Shown here piece by piece: positions 1-5,688 of a stretch of 5,688 nt of DNA. Under the pieces are notes generated by a model. It worked only from the letters and a program-made list of their open reading frames with translations. It made no database searches and was not told the origin of the DNA. The translations under genes were made by a program, and so were the position numbers. The stretch spans positions 1-5,688 of the forward strand of contig JAGXLQ010000092.1 of assembly GCA_018334595.1 (NCBI GenBank). The letters run 5' to 3'. Numbering within the stretch: the stretch's first letter is position 1; each line of letters opens with the position of its first letter. The DNA comes from Candidatus Bipolaricaulota bacterium. Lineage in GTDB: Bacteria > Bipolaricaulota > Bipolaricaulia > M55B111.

Positions 1-1
1 G

Positions 2-663
2 GGAAACGAAGCAGCCTACTTTGTCGCCGGAATAGACGAGGACGGCTACCGGGAAGTACTTTCCTTTCAGATAGGTGAAAACGAATCTTCAACTGACCTT
101 TCCGGCATTAAAGACATAGTTACAGAAGCCTACCCCAAAGCCGACTACCAGCAGTGCGTGGCCCATAAGACGAGAAACACCGGATCCAATGTCAGGGAAA
201 ACCATAAAGACGATCTCCTGCGCGACCTAAAGCGAGTTTTATAACGCCCCGAAAAAGTCTCAAGCGAAGGAGTGCTTCTGATTTCAAAGAAGAGTGGAAC
301 GATCTGTACCCCAAGGTAGTAAAAAAGGGTGGGAAGAAGACCTGCCTGACCTTCATGGAGTGTCCTGACGAAATTAGATTCACCATCTACACCACAAACT
401 GGCTGGAACGAGCAATTAAAGAAATGAGAAGGCGGACCAAGACCCAGGACAGCTTACTTTCTCCCAAGGCAGCGGAGAAGATCCTCTACCTCAGAACCAA
501 AGAACGAAACGACAAATGGGGTAACAGACGAATGAAAGGCTTTAAGAAAGCCAAACCTAAACTACTGGAGAAGTTTGCGGGCCGTTATGGTCCGAAGACA
601 GAAGAACAACACCAGAATCAGACAGAGTCCAAGGAGGATACCCCAACAGCTTCTCCTGGGTAG
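2..663 (+). pseudogene. IS256-family (mutator type) transposase, 5'-truncated by the window and degraded
   Basis: The translated pieces match the catalytic core and C-terminus of IS256-family DDE transposases, which cut and paste their own element. Frame 2 (2-244) reads GIDEDGYREVL, carrying the first catalytic Asp, and later QQCVAHKTRN, the family's C-x2-H...RN motif, then meets TAA at 242. Homology continues in frame 3 (from 240, YNAPKKSQAKE), frame 1 (from 274, DFKEEWNDLYPKVVKK), frame 3 (about 330-350, WEEDLPDL) and frame 1 again (about 354-663). The last piece includes FTIYTTNWLER with the catalytic Glu and a basic tail. At least four frame changes are therefore needed. Between GENESS and DLSGI some 20-30 residues usual for the family are missing. 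The gene cannot make an active enzyme as it stands. The family call is secure from motifs; the exact IS name is not known to me. Confidence 0.9.
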
Positions 664-669
664 GGAAGC

Positions 670-694
670 GGACACAATTTACGTTGCACTACCG
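670..694. repeat. Putative right terminal inverted repeat of the IS256-family element
   Basis: Seven bases after the transposase stop the sequence GGACACAATTTACGTTGCAC appears. It resembles IS256-family ends, which often contain GACACAATTT followed by a second ACACT-like block. The IS110 reading on the other strand breaks at this same point, which supports it being the element's outer edge. The left end lies outside the window, so the pairing and the target-site duplication (expected 8-9 bp, beginning about 692-695) cannot be confirmed. The boundary is uncertain by a few bases. Confidence 0.6.
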
Positions 695-918
695 TCTTTA
701 TCTTGGCCTCACCTATTGCCTTGGTCTTCTTGGGATGAGCTATGGTTAACAACATACCCCTTACGTGATAGTGCCTCATACAGCCAGTATCAGTTTCTAG
801 CTGCCTCAAAGACTACCTTCGGGTCCTCGAACTTGCTCAAGTAGGTCAAAATCGAGTTCGCTTCACTCTTTAAAATTGCCTCGTCAAGTATCCCGTTTCC
901 TGCCTTAACTAAGTCAAC
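693..918 (-). pseudogene. IS110-family transposase, N-terminal remnant
   Basis: Reading the minus strand from 918 gives VDLVKAGNGILDEAILKSE, then LSKFEDPKVVFEAARN, an in-frame TGA at 792-790, and YWLYEALSRKGYVV. After a one-base shift near 747 it gives TIAHPKKTKAIGEAKIKT. This is the N-terminal (DEDD, RuvC-like) part of IS110-family transposases, where the usual run is FEA-RNWYWLYE-L, then AHP-KTKAI-EAKIKTDK-DA. The TGA sits where Trp is expected, consistent with a TGG to TGA change. About a dozen residues seem lost after VDL, and no proper start is seen. Homology ends at KT, just before the expected DKxDA, at the IS256 terminal repeat. The rest of the gene would lie beyond the left end of the IS256 copy, outside the window. 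The remnant begins within a few bases of the pgsW stop. It is clearly non-functional. Confidence 0.8.
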
Positions 919-919
919 C

Positions 920-2041
920 CTAAGTGCGAACCAAGAGTGCGAGCCCCGTAATAAGGGCGCCAAAATAAGTCGAAAAAAGCAACCAGAACCATGGCGATCT
1001 ATTTGCTCCTTCGCCGTATACTTTGCTATGACCGGGGATGGGTAGAGGAACCGGATCCCATGGTAGTTGATATTTAAGAACGAGCCCCTTTACGTTCAGG
1101 ATATGAATAATTGGTACGTTTCTTGCGGCCATGGTAAAAATCGTCCCCCGCTTATCGACCGGAGGGAGTTGATTTACGTTATTTAAACCCGCCTCTAGCT
1201 GAAGTACTTTGGGCGACGTCCCCATATTTGCTACGGCCCCACCAATATTAATAAAAGCCCCGATACCACCATCGGAAGCTCTTTCGTATATTGTCATTCT
1301 AGTTTTTACGTTACGCTTCAAGTCGGGCTGAAATATCAACCTGGTCCCTGAATCCTCGATCTTTCTCTTTAACTGTCGCCTAACCTTTTTGTCCATCGAA
1401 CTAGCTACATCCCCTCTACCGCCAAGCGAGCAACCCGCGATGTCGGATCTGATAATACCTTTTCGGGTCAAAACCCGGTGTACCTCGAGAGCAGTCAGAT
1501 TTAATATATTTTCTCCCCACGCTGAAGACCCAAGCGAATAGATTATTACAGGTCTTGCACCAATTGCTTCCACGGCGGAAATGGTAGCAATGATAGCTCC
1601 AGGAAAAGATCCAGAAGCCCCGATTGCAACACTTTCCCGTTTGGCAACTCCGGCTTTTTTCATCAGGAGAACCATCAACCCGGCAAAATCAGGATTTGTA
1701 GTCGTCCTTTTGGCTTCCAAATCGCCAAGGGTGGTGGTTATTGCCGTATTCTCCCGACCGATAAGTCCGGTCATATTGGGATCGTAAACCGGGTCTATCT
1801 TTATATTTTCCCGCCTTCTATAAGCCCGGATTGCCTCCATGGCCTCTTTCATCCTTTCGGCCGCGTCCCGCATGACCGCCCTAGGAATATTGACGCTGTT
1901 ATTTATCGGAAGCCAGAAGAGAGAGAGGAGTACGAAAAGGCTTAATATCGCAAAAATGTAGATATATCGCTTATTTATCTTCGGTTTCTGTCCCTTTACC
2001 CTACCTTCCTCCGATCGAAAAACTTTTAATAGATTTTTCAT
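920..2041 (-). CDS. pgsW: Poly-gamma-glutamate system protein, PgsW-like
   Basis: This 373-residue protein matches my recollection of the family annotated as 'poly-gamma-glutamate system protein' (PgsW), which is defined mainly by its occurrence beside PgsB and PgsC; I know of no assigned reaction. A basic N-terminus is followed by a membrane helix at about 24-46 (KRYIYIFAILSLF...LP) and a central soluble domain at about 50-345. A second helix lies at about 350-371 at the very C-terminus. The soluble part has several glycine/serine-rich loops: GASGSFPG (141-148), SLGSSAWG (169-176), GCSLGGRGD (203-211) and GAFINIGG (261-268). These look like ligand-binding or active-site loops, but that is inference. 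It is the third gene of the operon, starting 13 bp after the pgsC stop. The ATG has no well-spaced Shine-Dalgarno site (TTAGG abuts it), so translation may be coupled to pgsC. No alternative start lies near the GGAGGAAGG inside codons 9-13. IS debris follows the stop directly, with no obvious terminator. Confidence 0.85.
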   Translation of the reverse strand: MKNLLKVFRSEEGRVKGQKPKINKRYIYIFAILSLFVLLSLFWLPINNSVNIPRAVMRDAAERMKEAMEAIRAYRRRENIKIDPVYDPNMTGLIGRENTAITTTLGDLEAKRTTTNPDFAGLMVLLMKKAGVAKRESVAIGASGSFPGAIIATISAVEAIGARPVIIYSLGSSAWGENILNLTALEVHRVLTRKGIIRSDIAGCSLGGRGDVASSMDKKVRRQLKRKIEDSGTRLIFQPDLKRNVKTRMTIYERASDGGIGAFINIGGAVANMGTSPKVLQLEAGLNNVNQLPPVDKRGTIFTMAARNVPIIHILNVKGLVLKYQLPWDPVPLPIPGHSKVYGEGANRSPWFWLLFSTYFGALITGLALLVRT

Positions 2042-2054
2042 CCTAACTTAAAAC

Positions 2055-2489
2055 CTAAATAAATAGCAAAGCTTTAACCAAAAGAAAAGTAATGGTAGTG
2101 ACGATAAACATAGAGGCGACGGTCTCGAGAATTCCCTGCTTTACGAAAGCATTAGCAATAAGTCCTGGGATAATCCATCCTATTACCCGAAGCTCCATAG
2201 CTCCCGGCAGATGACCGGGTGTGATCCGGTACCAGGTCATCGTCAGGAAACCGCCGAATAAGAGCATCAATAAAAAACGGCGGCGACCATAAAGTATCAG
2301 GTAAGGCGAGATCAACCGATAGATGGAGAGAGCGAGAAAACTTACCAAAAGCGTCCCGACAATTCTGAGCGGTTGATCGAGATAGAGGGCAATATAGCCG
2401 GGGACGATAATCCCGCCGGCGTAGAGGCCGGTTAGTTCGACGTAAAACAGTGAGCATAACATGCCAACGAAAATGGACTCAAAGACCAT
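2055..2489 (-). CDS. pgsC: Poly-gamma-glutamate biosynthesis membrane protein PgsC/CapC
   Basis: This small, very hydrophobic protein of 144 residues is close to the length of known PgsC/CapC (about 150). It is the integral membrane partner of PgsB in PGA synthesis and is thought to form the membrane part of the synthase or export complex. Hydrophobic segments lie at about 5-20, 24-37, 41-58, 72-87, 101-115 and 119-143. The family signature GGIIVPGYIA (25-34) is present, and a second similar stretch, GWIIPGLIAN (104-113), suggests two related halves. A basic GRRR loop (68-71) separates the halves and is likely cytoplasmic. The ATG has a good AAGGAG site at a 6-base spacing and overlaps the end of pgsB by 11 bp, so the two are likely translated in a coupled way. 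Confidence 0.93.
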   Translation of the reverse strand: MVFESIFVGMLCSLFYVELTGLYAGGIIVPGYIALYLDQPLRIVGTLLVSFLALSIYRLISPYLILYGRRRFLLMLLFGGFLTMTWYRITPGHLPGAMELRVIGWIIPGLIANAFVKQGILETVASMFIVTTITFLLVKALLFI

Positions 2490-3675
2490 ATCTTTCTCCT
2501 TCCCTCTCCCAGTAATCTACAAGTTCCCGTCCTGCCCCTCCGAAATTGCCGAACCCGAAAACAATAACCTTTTGTTTCGCCTCCGCGGATATCTCGACCA
2601 TTAGCTCTTTGGCCCCGGAGTACCGGACCGAACGCAGTGAGCGTTCTTCTCTCAGGGCCCTGGAGATCATCTTCGTCCCTCCTCCGATTACGTAAATACG
2701 GTCAAGCTCGCTGAGAGCTCCACTGGCGAGGGCGTCTTTCCATTGCAGGGTTCTACCACCCCTGTCCGACCGTAAATTTAGCAATCCGATCAGCGCTTTG
2801 TCTTCAACTGTAATCCTGGTTATGGCATGCTTAAAAGCACTTTCGGTAGACTCCGGCTCGTTCGCGGCAAACCCATTTATGGCGATTACCTCCTGAAGGA
2901 GAGTTTTCGGATAAACCTTCCAGGCCCGCATGGCACCAGGGTCGGGCATGGTTGCCTTCATACCTTTTGCTGATCGCGGACGGGATATTCCCGCTTCTTC
3001 AGCTAACTTAAGGGCCAGGTCGACGTTTTCTTTGAATTCCGAGTAGTCGAGGCGAGACAGAACCTTCTCCGCGAGACCGGTTTTTTCGGTATCGTCATTT
3101 CCCGCGAGTTCAACGCTATTTCTCGAGCCGGAGGAGTATTTCAGAAAAGTTTCATCACCGACAATAACCTTGGCGTTATCCGGTATAGTCTTATCGATGG
3201 ATTTAGACACTGCCCCGAGCGTATCTCCCATTTCCGGGGCGTGATCCAGGGTAACTTTCGTAACCCCCAGGATATTTGGCTGTAAGATCTTCCTGGATTC
3301 GACATACCCGTACTCCGGCTTTATGCTCATCATTTCGACGACAAACACGTCAACGTTCAGTTCCCGGGCCCGCCGTAGCACCCTTCGTTGTTCCAGGATA
3401 GATGGAGCTCCGGGCCTATTTAATCCCTCCTCGTCCCCATCCGGTAGCAACAAACGAGGTTCGGATCCTGTCGTCTTGCCGAGGACTTTAACGCCATTTT
3501 CAGCCAGAGCGGCGTGAACCAGTCTAACCACGCTGCTTTTCCCTCTCGTACCGGTAACACAGATCCGAACTGGAATATTTTCGACCGTTCTCGCAATATA
3601 CCGCTTCTCGCCATACAGGTAGGCCAACAAGGCCGTCAAACATATAGATGCGATTGTTAAACGCACGACGATCAC
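2479..3675 (-). CDS. pgsB: Poly-gamma-glutamate synthase PgsB/CapB (Mur-ligase-like)
   Basis: This is the ATP-dependent amide ligase that joins glutamates through the gamma-carboxyl at the inner membrane, a relative of the Mur ligases and folylpolyglutamate synthase. Its 398 residues fit the full-length family (about 390-400). An N-terminal membrane anchor lies at about 4-21. The P-loop GTRGKSS is at 42-48. Conserved VEMMSIKPEY (113-122) carries Glu114 and TLDH (142-145) carries His145, the usual Mg2+/ATP-site residues. NGFAANEPEST (267-277) and NLRSDRGGRTLQW (300-312) are PgsB hallmarks, and a glycine-rich FGFGNFGGAG closes the C-terminal part. It is the first gene of the pgsBCW operon. The start is GTG. 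A second GTG three codons in (3666-3664) is preceded by GGGGTGA at a usable distance, so the true start could be either. No disruption is seen. Confidence 0.95.
   Translation of the reverse strand: MIVVRLTIASICLTALLAYLYGEKRYIARTVENIPVRICVTGTRGKSSVVRLVHAALAENGVKVLGKTTGSEPRLLLPDGDEEGLNRPGAPSILEQRRVLRRARELNVDVFVVEMMSIKPEYGYVESRKILQPNILGVTKVTLDHAPEMGDTLGAVSKSIDKTIPDNAKVIVGDETFLKYSSGSRNSVELAGNDDTEKTGLAEKVLSRLDYSEFKENVDLALKLAEEAGISRPRSAKGMKATMPDPGAMRAWKVYPKTLLQEVIAINGFAANEPESTESAFKHAITRITVEDKALIGLLNLRSDRGGRTLQWKDALASGALSELDRIYVIGGGTKMISRALREERSLRSVRYSGAKELMVEISAEAKQKVIVFGFGNFGGAGRELVDYWEREGERYGL
2496..2501 (-). promoter_or_regulatory. Ribosome binding site of pgsC
   Basis: AAGGAG reads on the minus strand six bases before the pgsC ATG (2489). 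It lies inside the last codons of pgsB, and it fixes the pgsC start and allows translation coupled to pgsB. Confidence 0.75.
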
Positions 3676-3760
3676 CCCCCCGCCTCGCTCGCTTAACTAC
3701 GGTTTATGGGTTAAGTTTAGCATTTTCGGGACGACATTAACACTGACAAGGTTTTATCGG

Positions 3761-3789
3761 TTTAAACAACCAATCAAGAGGAAGATCAA
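3761..3789 (-). promoter_or_regulatory. Possible sigma-70-type promoter for pgsBCW
   Basis: On the minus strand TTGATC (3789-3784) and TTTAAA (3766-3761) are spaced by 17 bases, upstream of pgsB. The match is weak, and another candidate (TTGTCA at about 3749-3744) is nearly as good. It is listed only as the best of several poor options. Confidence 0.18.
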
Positions 3790-3843
3790 TACATTTGCCC
3801 AAAAGGGATTAGTAGATTTTATCCCGACAAACAGGCTGAATTG

Positions 3844-3873
3844 TTGCGATTTAAATTCTTCCTCCTTACTATA
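3844..3873 (+). promoter_or_regulatory. Possible sigma-70-type promoter for the GGT-family gene
   Basis: TTGCGA (3844-3849) and TACTAT (3868-3873) are spaced by 18 bases, with an overlapping alternative -10 of TATATT (3870-3875). This would give a leader of roughly 75-80 bases before the ATG at 3957. It is moderately convincing by motif and spacing alone. Confidence 0.35.
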
Positions 3874-3943
3874 TTTTAACCCAGAACGGAGGTGTCATTT
3901 GTAGATTTAAAGTTTTTCACTTTTTAAAGTAATTGATTAAAAC

Positions 3944-3949
3944 AGGAGG
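3944..3949 (+). promoter_or_regulatory. Ribosome binding site of the GGT-family gene
   Basis: A consensus AGGAGG lies seven bases before the ATG at 3957. This decides the start and places a clean signal peptide at the N-terminus. Confidence 0.85.
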
Positions 3950-3956
3950 AAAAACT

Positions 3957-5688
3957 ATGTTTCACAAAAATTCGGCGCGTATTGGTCTCTCAGTAATCTT
4001 AAGTATTACCCTTATTCTGGTTAGCGTTTCAGCTTTTGCCGCGGAAGAGGAGGCAATTAACGTCTCTCAGGTGGCTGTAAGCGATACCGGGATAGTCACT
4101 TCCGCACATCCACTAGCCTCCAAAGCCGGAGCTCAAATGCTTTCCCAGGGAGGCAACGCAGTAGACGCCGCAGTCGCAACTGCTTTTGCCCTTTCGGTGG
4201 TTGAACCTTATGCTTCCGGTTTGGGTGGCGAAGGTGTTGCCACAATTGGTCTCGCAGACGGGCAGGACGTCATAGTGGACTATAAATCCGTAGCACCCGG
4301 TCACGTAACTGAGGAGACAAAAATCGACGTAAACTACGGAGCTGAAGGGGCTGCTGTTCCCGGTGTGGTGGCGGGCCTTGCCCATAGCCTCGAAAAGTAC
4401 GGTACTATGAGCCTGGAAGAGGTTCTCCAGCCTGCAATTGACCTAGCTCGAAACGGTTTTCCAATGGACGAAGTCTTTCACGACACGCTCTCCGCCCATG
4501 GCTTTTACGAAAAAATGGTCGAGGAGCCGGAAAAATTCAATTTAAACACTATCGCAAAACGATTCCTTGAGGAGGGGCTGCTTCCAGAGGTCGGGACGAC
4601 CATCCGGAACCCCGAACTGGCTAACGCCCTCGAGTTGATAGCTGAAAAAGGAGCTTCGTCCTTTTACGAAGGGCAAATAGCGGAATCGATGGAAAAGGCG
4701 ACGGACGGTTGGATAAGCAGAGAGGACTTAAAAAAATATAGACCGATAGAGAGGGAGCCAGTCTCGAGCGATTACAGGGATTACATGGTCCTCAGCCCTC
4801 CGCCACCAGTTGGAGGGGCAATTGTTGTGGAGGAACTCAATATCCTGGAAAACTTCAACCTGTCTCAGCTCGGAAGATACGATCACCCGCTGGCAGTCCA
4901 CCTCATATCACAGGCTACGATGCTCGGATCGAGAGACGGAGCTACGTTCAGAGCGGACCCCGATTTTGCCGATATACCTATAGAGGGATTGGCCTCGGAC
5001 GAGTACGCAACCGAGAGGGCAAAACTAATCAACATGGGGAAGGCAATGGAAGAAAGAAGATTTGATGTGCCTCAGGGCAATCCTGGTGCCTATCAAACCG
5101 AAGAGGAAGGTGTAGAAGAAGCGTCCTCTCCTTCTACCTCGCAGATAAGTGTTGTGGACGGTGAAGGGAACGCGGTGAGCATGACCAATACCAACAGTTA
5201 CTTCTGGGGATCACAGTTATTCGTCGAGGAATATGGCTTCGTCCTTAACAACGAAATTCATAACTTCACGCCCGCCAAATACAAAACTTTAAACACGATA
5301 GCACCCTATAAACGACCTCGTACGGTTATAGCTCCTTCCATAGTAAGGAGGAAAGACGGCTCAGTTTACCTCGTCGTCGGAACTCCGGGAGCTGGTAGGA
5401 TCACAACTACGATAGTTGAAACTATAGTTAACATGGTAGACTTCAAGATGCCTCTAACCAAAGCAATCAAGTCGCCGAAATTTACCAGCCGTCTCTGGTA
5501 CGGCGAGTTAAGAATGGAAGAGGGTTTCCCGGAAGAAACCATCGAGGAGCTAAAAAACATGGGTCATGAGATAAAACTCTATTCTCCTTTGGATCTATAC
5601 TTTGGCGGAGTAAACGCGGTCCATCTAACGGAAAACAACATGTTAATAGGAGTCGGCTCTTATCGAAGAGATGGAGCTGCCGCGACAG
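3957..5688 (+). CDS. Exported gamma-glutamyltransferase-family protein, likely PGA-processing (CapD/PgsD-like role); 3' end cut by window
   Basis: The frame is open for 577 codons. It ends in GVGSYRRDGAAA, typical of the last residues of GGTs, so only a few codons are missing. GGTs are N-terminal nucleophile enzymes that self-cleave and then hydrolyse or transfer gamma-glutamyl groups. A signal peptide (about 1-28, cleavage after SAFA, no lipobox Cys) sends it outside the cytoplasm. GGNAVDAA (65-72) and SGLGGEG (87-93) are family motifs of the large subunit. The predicted cleavage point and nucleophile is Thr394 in PSTSQISVVD, followed by the small subunit. Aligned by eye without gaps to E. 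coli GGT, Thr391 is kept, but His393 becomes Gln396, Asn411 Ser414 and Asp433 Asn436. Ser462/Ser463 become Thr456/Val457, Arg114 becomes Lys110 and Gly484 becomes Ala479. The stretch covering the active-site lid in E. coli is about nine residues shorter, as in Bacillus-type GGTs. Divergence from pgsBCW suggests it acts on PGA. It could instead be an acylase-like relative. Confidence 0.88.
   Translation, partial: MFHKNSARIGLSVILSITLILVSVSAFAAEEEAINVSQVAVSDTGIVTSAHPLASKAGAQMLSQGGNAVDAAVATAFALSVVEPYASGLGGEGVATIGLADGQDVIVDYKSVAPGHVTEETKIDVNYGAEGAAVPGVVAGLAHSLEKYGTMSLEEVLQPAIDLARNGFPMDEVFHDTLSAHGFYEKMVEEPEKFNLNTIAKRFLEEGLLPEVGTTIRNPELANALELIAEKGASSFYEGQIAESMEKATDGWISREDLKKYRPIEREPVSSDYRDYMVLSPPPPVGGAIVVEELNILENFNLSQLGRYDHPLAVHLISQATMLGSRDGATFRADPDFADIPIEGLASDEYATERAKLINMGKAMEERRFDVPQGNPGAYQTEEEGVEEASSPSTSQISVVDGEGNAVSMTNTNSYFWGSQLFVEEYGFVLNNEIHNFTPAKYKTLNTIAPYKRPRTVIAPSIVRRKDGSVYLVVGTPGAGRITTTIVETIVNMVDFKMPLTKAIKSPKFTSRLWYGELRMEEGFPEETIEELKNMGHEIKLYSPLDLYFGGVNAVHLTENNMLIGVGSYRRDGAAAT

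Larger units (their letters stand above)
3676..3956. other. Divergent intergenic region between pgsB and the GGT-family gene
   Basis: This 281-bp region is non-coding and must carry the promoters of both the pgsBCW operon and the GGT-family gene. I see no RNA gene or riboswitch. Minor structures are an 8-base direct repeat TTTAAAGT (3906-3913 and 3923-3930), a short inverted pair AAAGT/ACTTT (3909-3913 and 3919-3923) just upstream of the GGT ribosome site, and GGGAT/ATCCC (3805-3809 and 3821-3825). All are short and AT-rich enough to arise by chance. A C-run (3675-3681 on the plus strand) lies at the pgsB start. Shared control of the two divergent units is plausible from the layout but is not shown by a clear operator. 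Confidence 0.6.

Noticed and set aside
575..844. An 89-codon plus-strand open frame spanning the IS junction
   Set aside because: It crosses from the transposase 3' end through the terminal repeat into the IS110 remnant, and its translation is low complexity with no family resemblance. It is a shadow of the other frames.
694..919. A terminator for the pgsBCW operon downstream of pgsW
   Set aside because: No GC-rich hairpin followed by a T-run could be found on the minus strand; the stretch is explained by the IS110 remnant.
3805..3825. GGGAT/ATCCC as a terminator or operator
   Set aside because: The stem is only five pairs with an 11-base loop and no T-run, and it lies between two divergent starts where no terminator is needed.
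3892..3927. An 11-codon GTG-started leader frame upstream of the GGT-family gene, beside a GGAGGTG motif
   Set aside because: The Shine-Dalgarno-like bases overlap the start itself, so spacing is wrong, and the peptide has no regulatory-looking content. Chance is enough to explain it.
4113..4385. A 90-codon minus-strand open frame inside the GGT-family gene
   Set aside because: It lies fully opposite a strongly supported coding sequence, and its translation is Cys-rich without any recognisable motif.
1..5688. CRISPR array, tRNA or rRNA gene, or long tandem repeat
   Set aside because: No regularly spaced repeats, cloverleaf-like segments or rRNA-like stretches were seen on either strand.

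Overview
The window looks like a bacterial accessory locus for making and processing poly-gamma-glutamate (PGA), next to a strip of decayed insertion sequences. Base composition is roughly balanced, Shine-Dalgarno sites are strong (AGGAGG before the gamma-glutamyltransferase, AAGGAG before pgsC), and AGA/AGG and ATA codons are common. The combination of PgsB, PgsC and a PgsW-type protein would fit an anaerobic bacterium, perhaps in or near the Bacillota, but the sequence does not fix the taxon.

Layout. Positions 2-663 (+) hold the broken 3' part of an IS256-family (mutator type) transposase gene. Its putative right terminal inverted repeat follows at about 670-694. From about 693 to 918 the minus strand encodes the broken N-terminal part of an IS110-family (DEDD) transposase. 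Its reading stops exactly where the IS256 end begins, so the IS256 copy appears to have landed inside an older IS110 copy. A minus-strand operon follows in transcription order: pgsB (3675-2479), pgsC (2489-2055, overlapping pgsB by 11 bp) and pgsW (2041-920, 13 bp after pgsC). A 281-bp divergent intergenic region (3676-3956) separates pgsB from a plus-strand gene for an exported gamma-glutamyltransferase-family protein. That gene starts at 3957 and is still open at the window edge, probably only a few codons short of its end.

How the genes work together. PgsB is a membrane-tethered Mur-ligase-like ATPase that ligates glutamates, and PgsC is its small integral membrane partner. PgsW is a family known by its association with these genes, with a membrane helix at each end. 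The exported GGT-family protein is placed where a CapD/PgsD-type enzyme would act, cutting, releasing or transferring PGA outside the cell. No capA/pgsA or capE/pgsE gene is visible in the window. The most interesting point is that the GGT-family protein keeps its catalytic threonine but has changed nearly every residue that holds the gamma-glutamyl substrate in E. coli GGT. That suggests a specialised or altered substrate.
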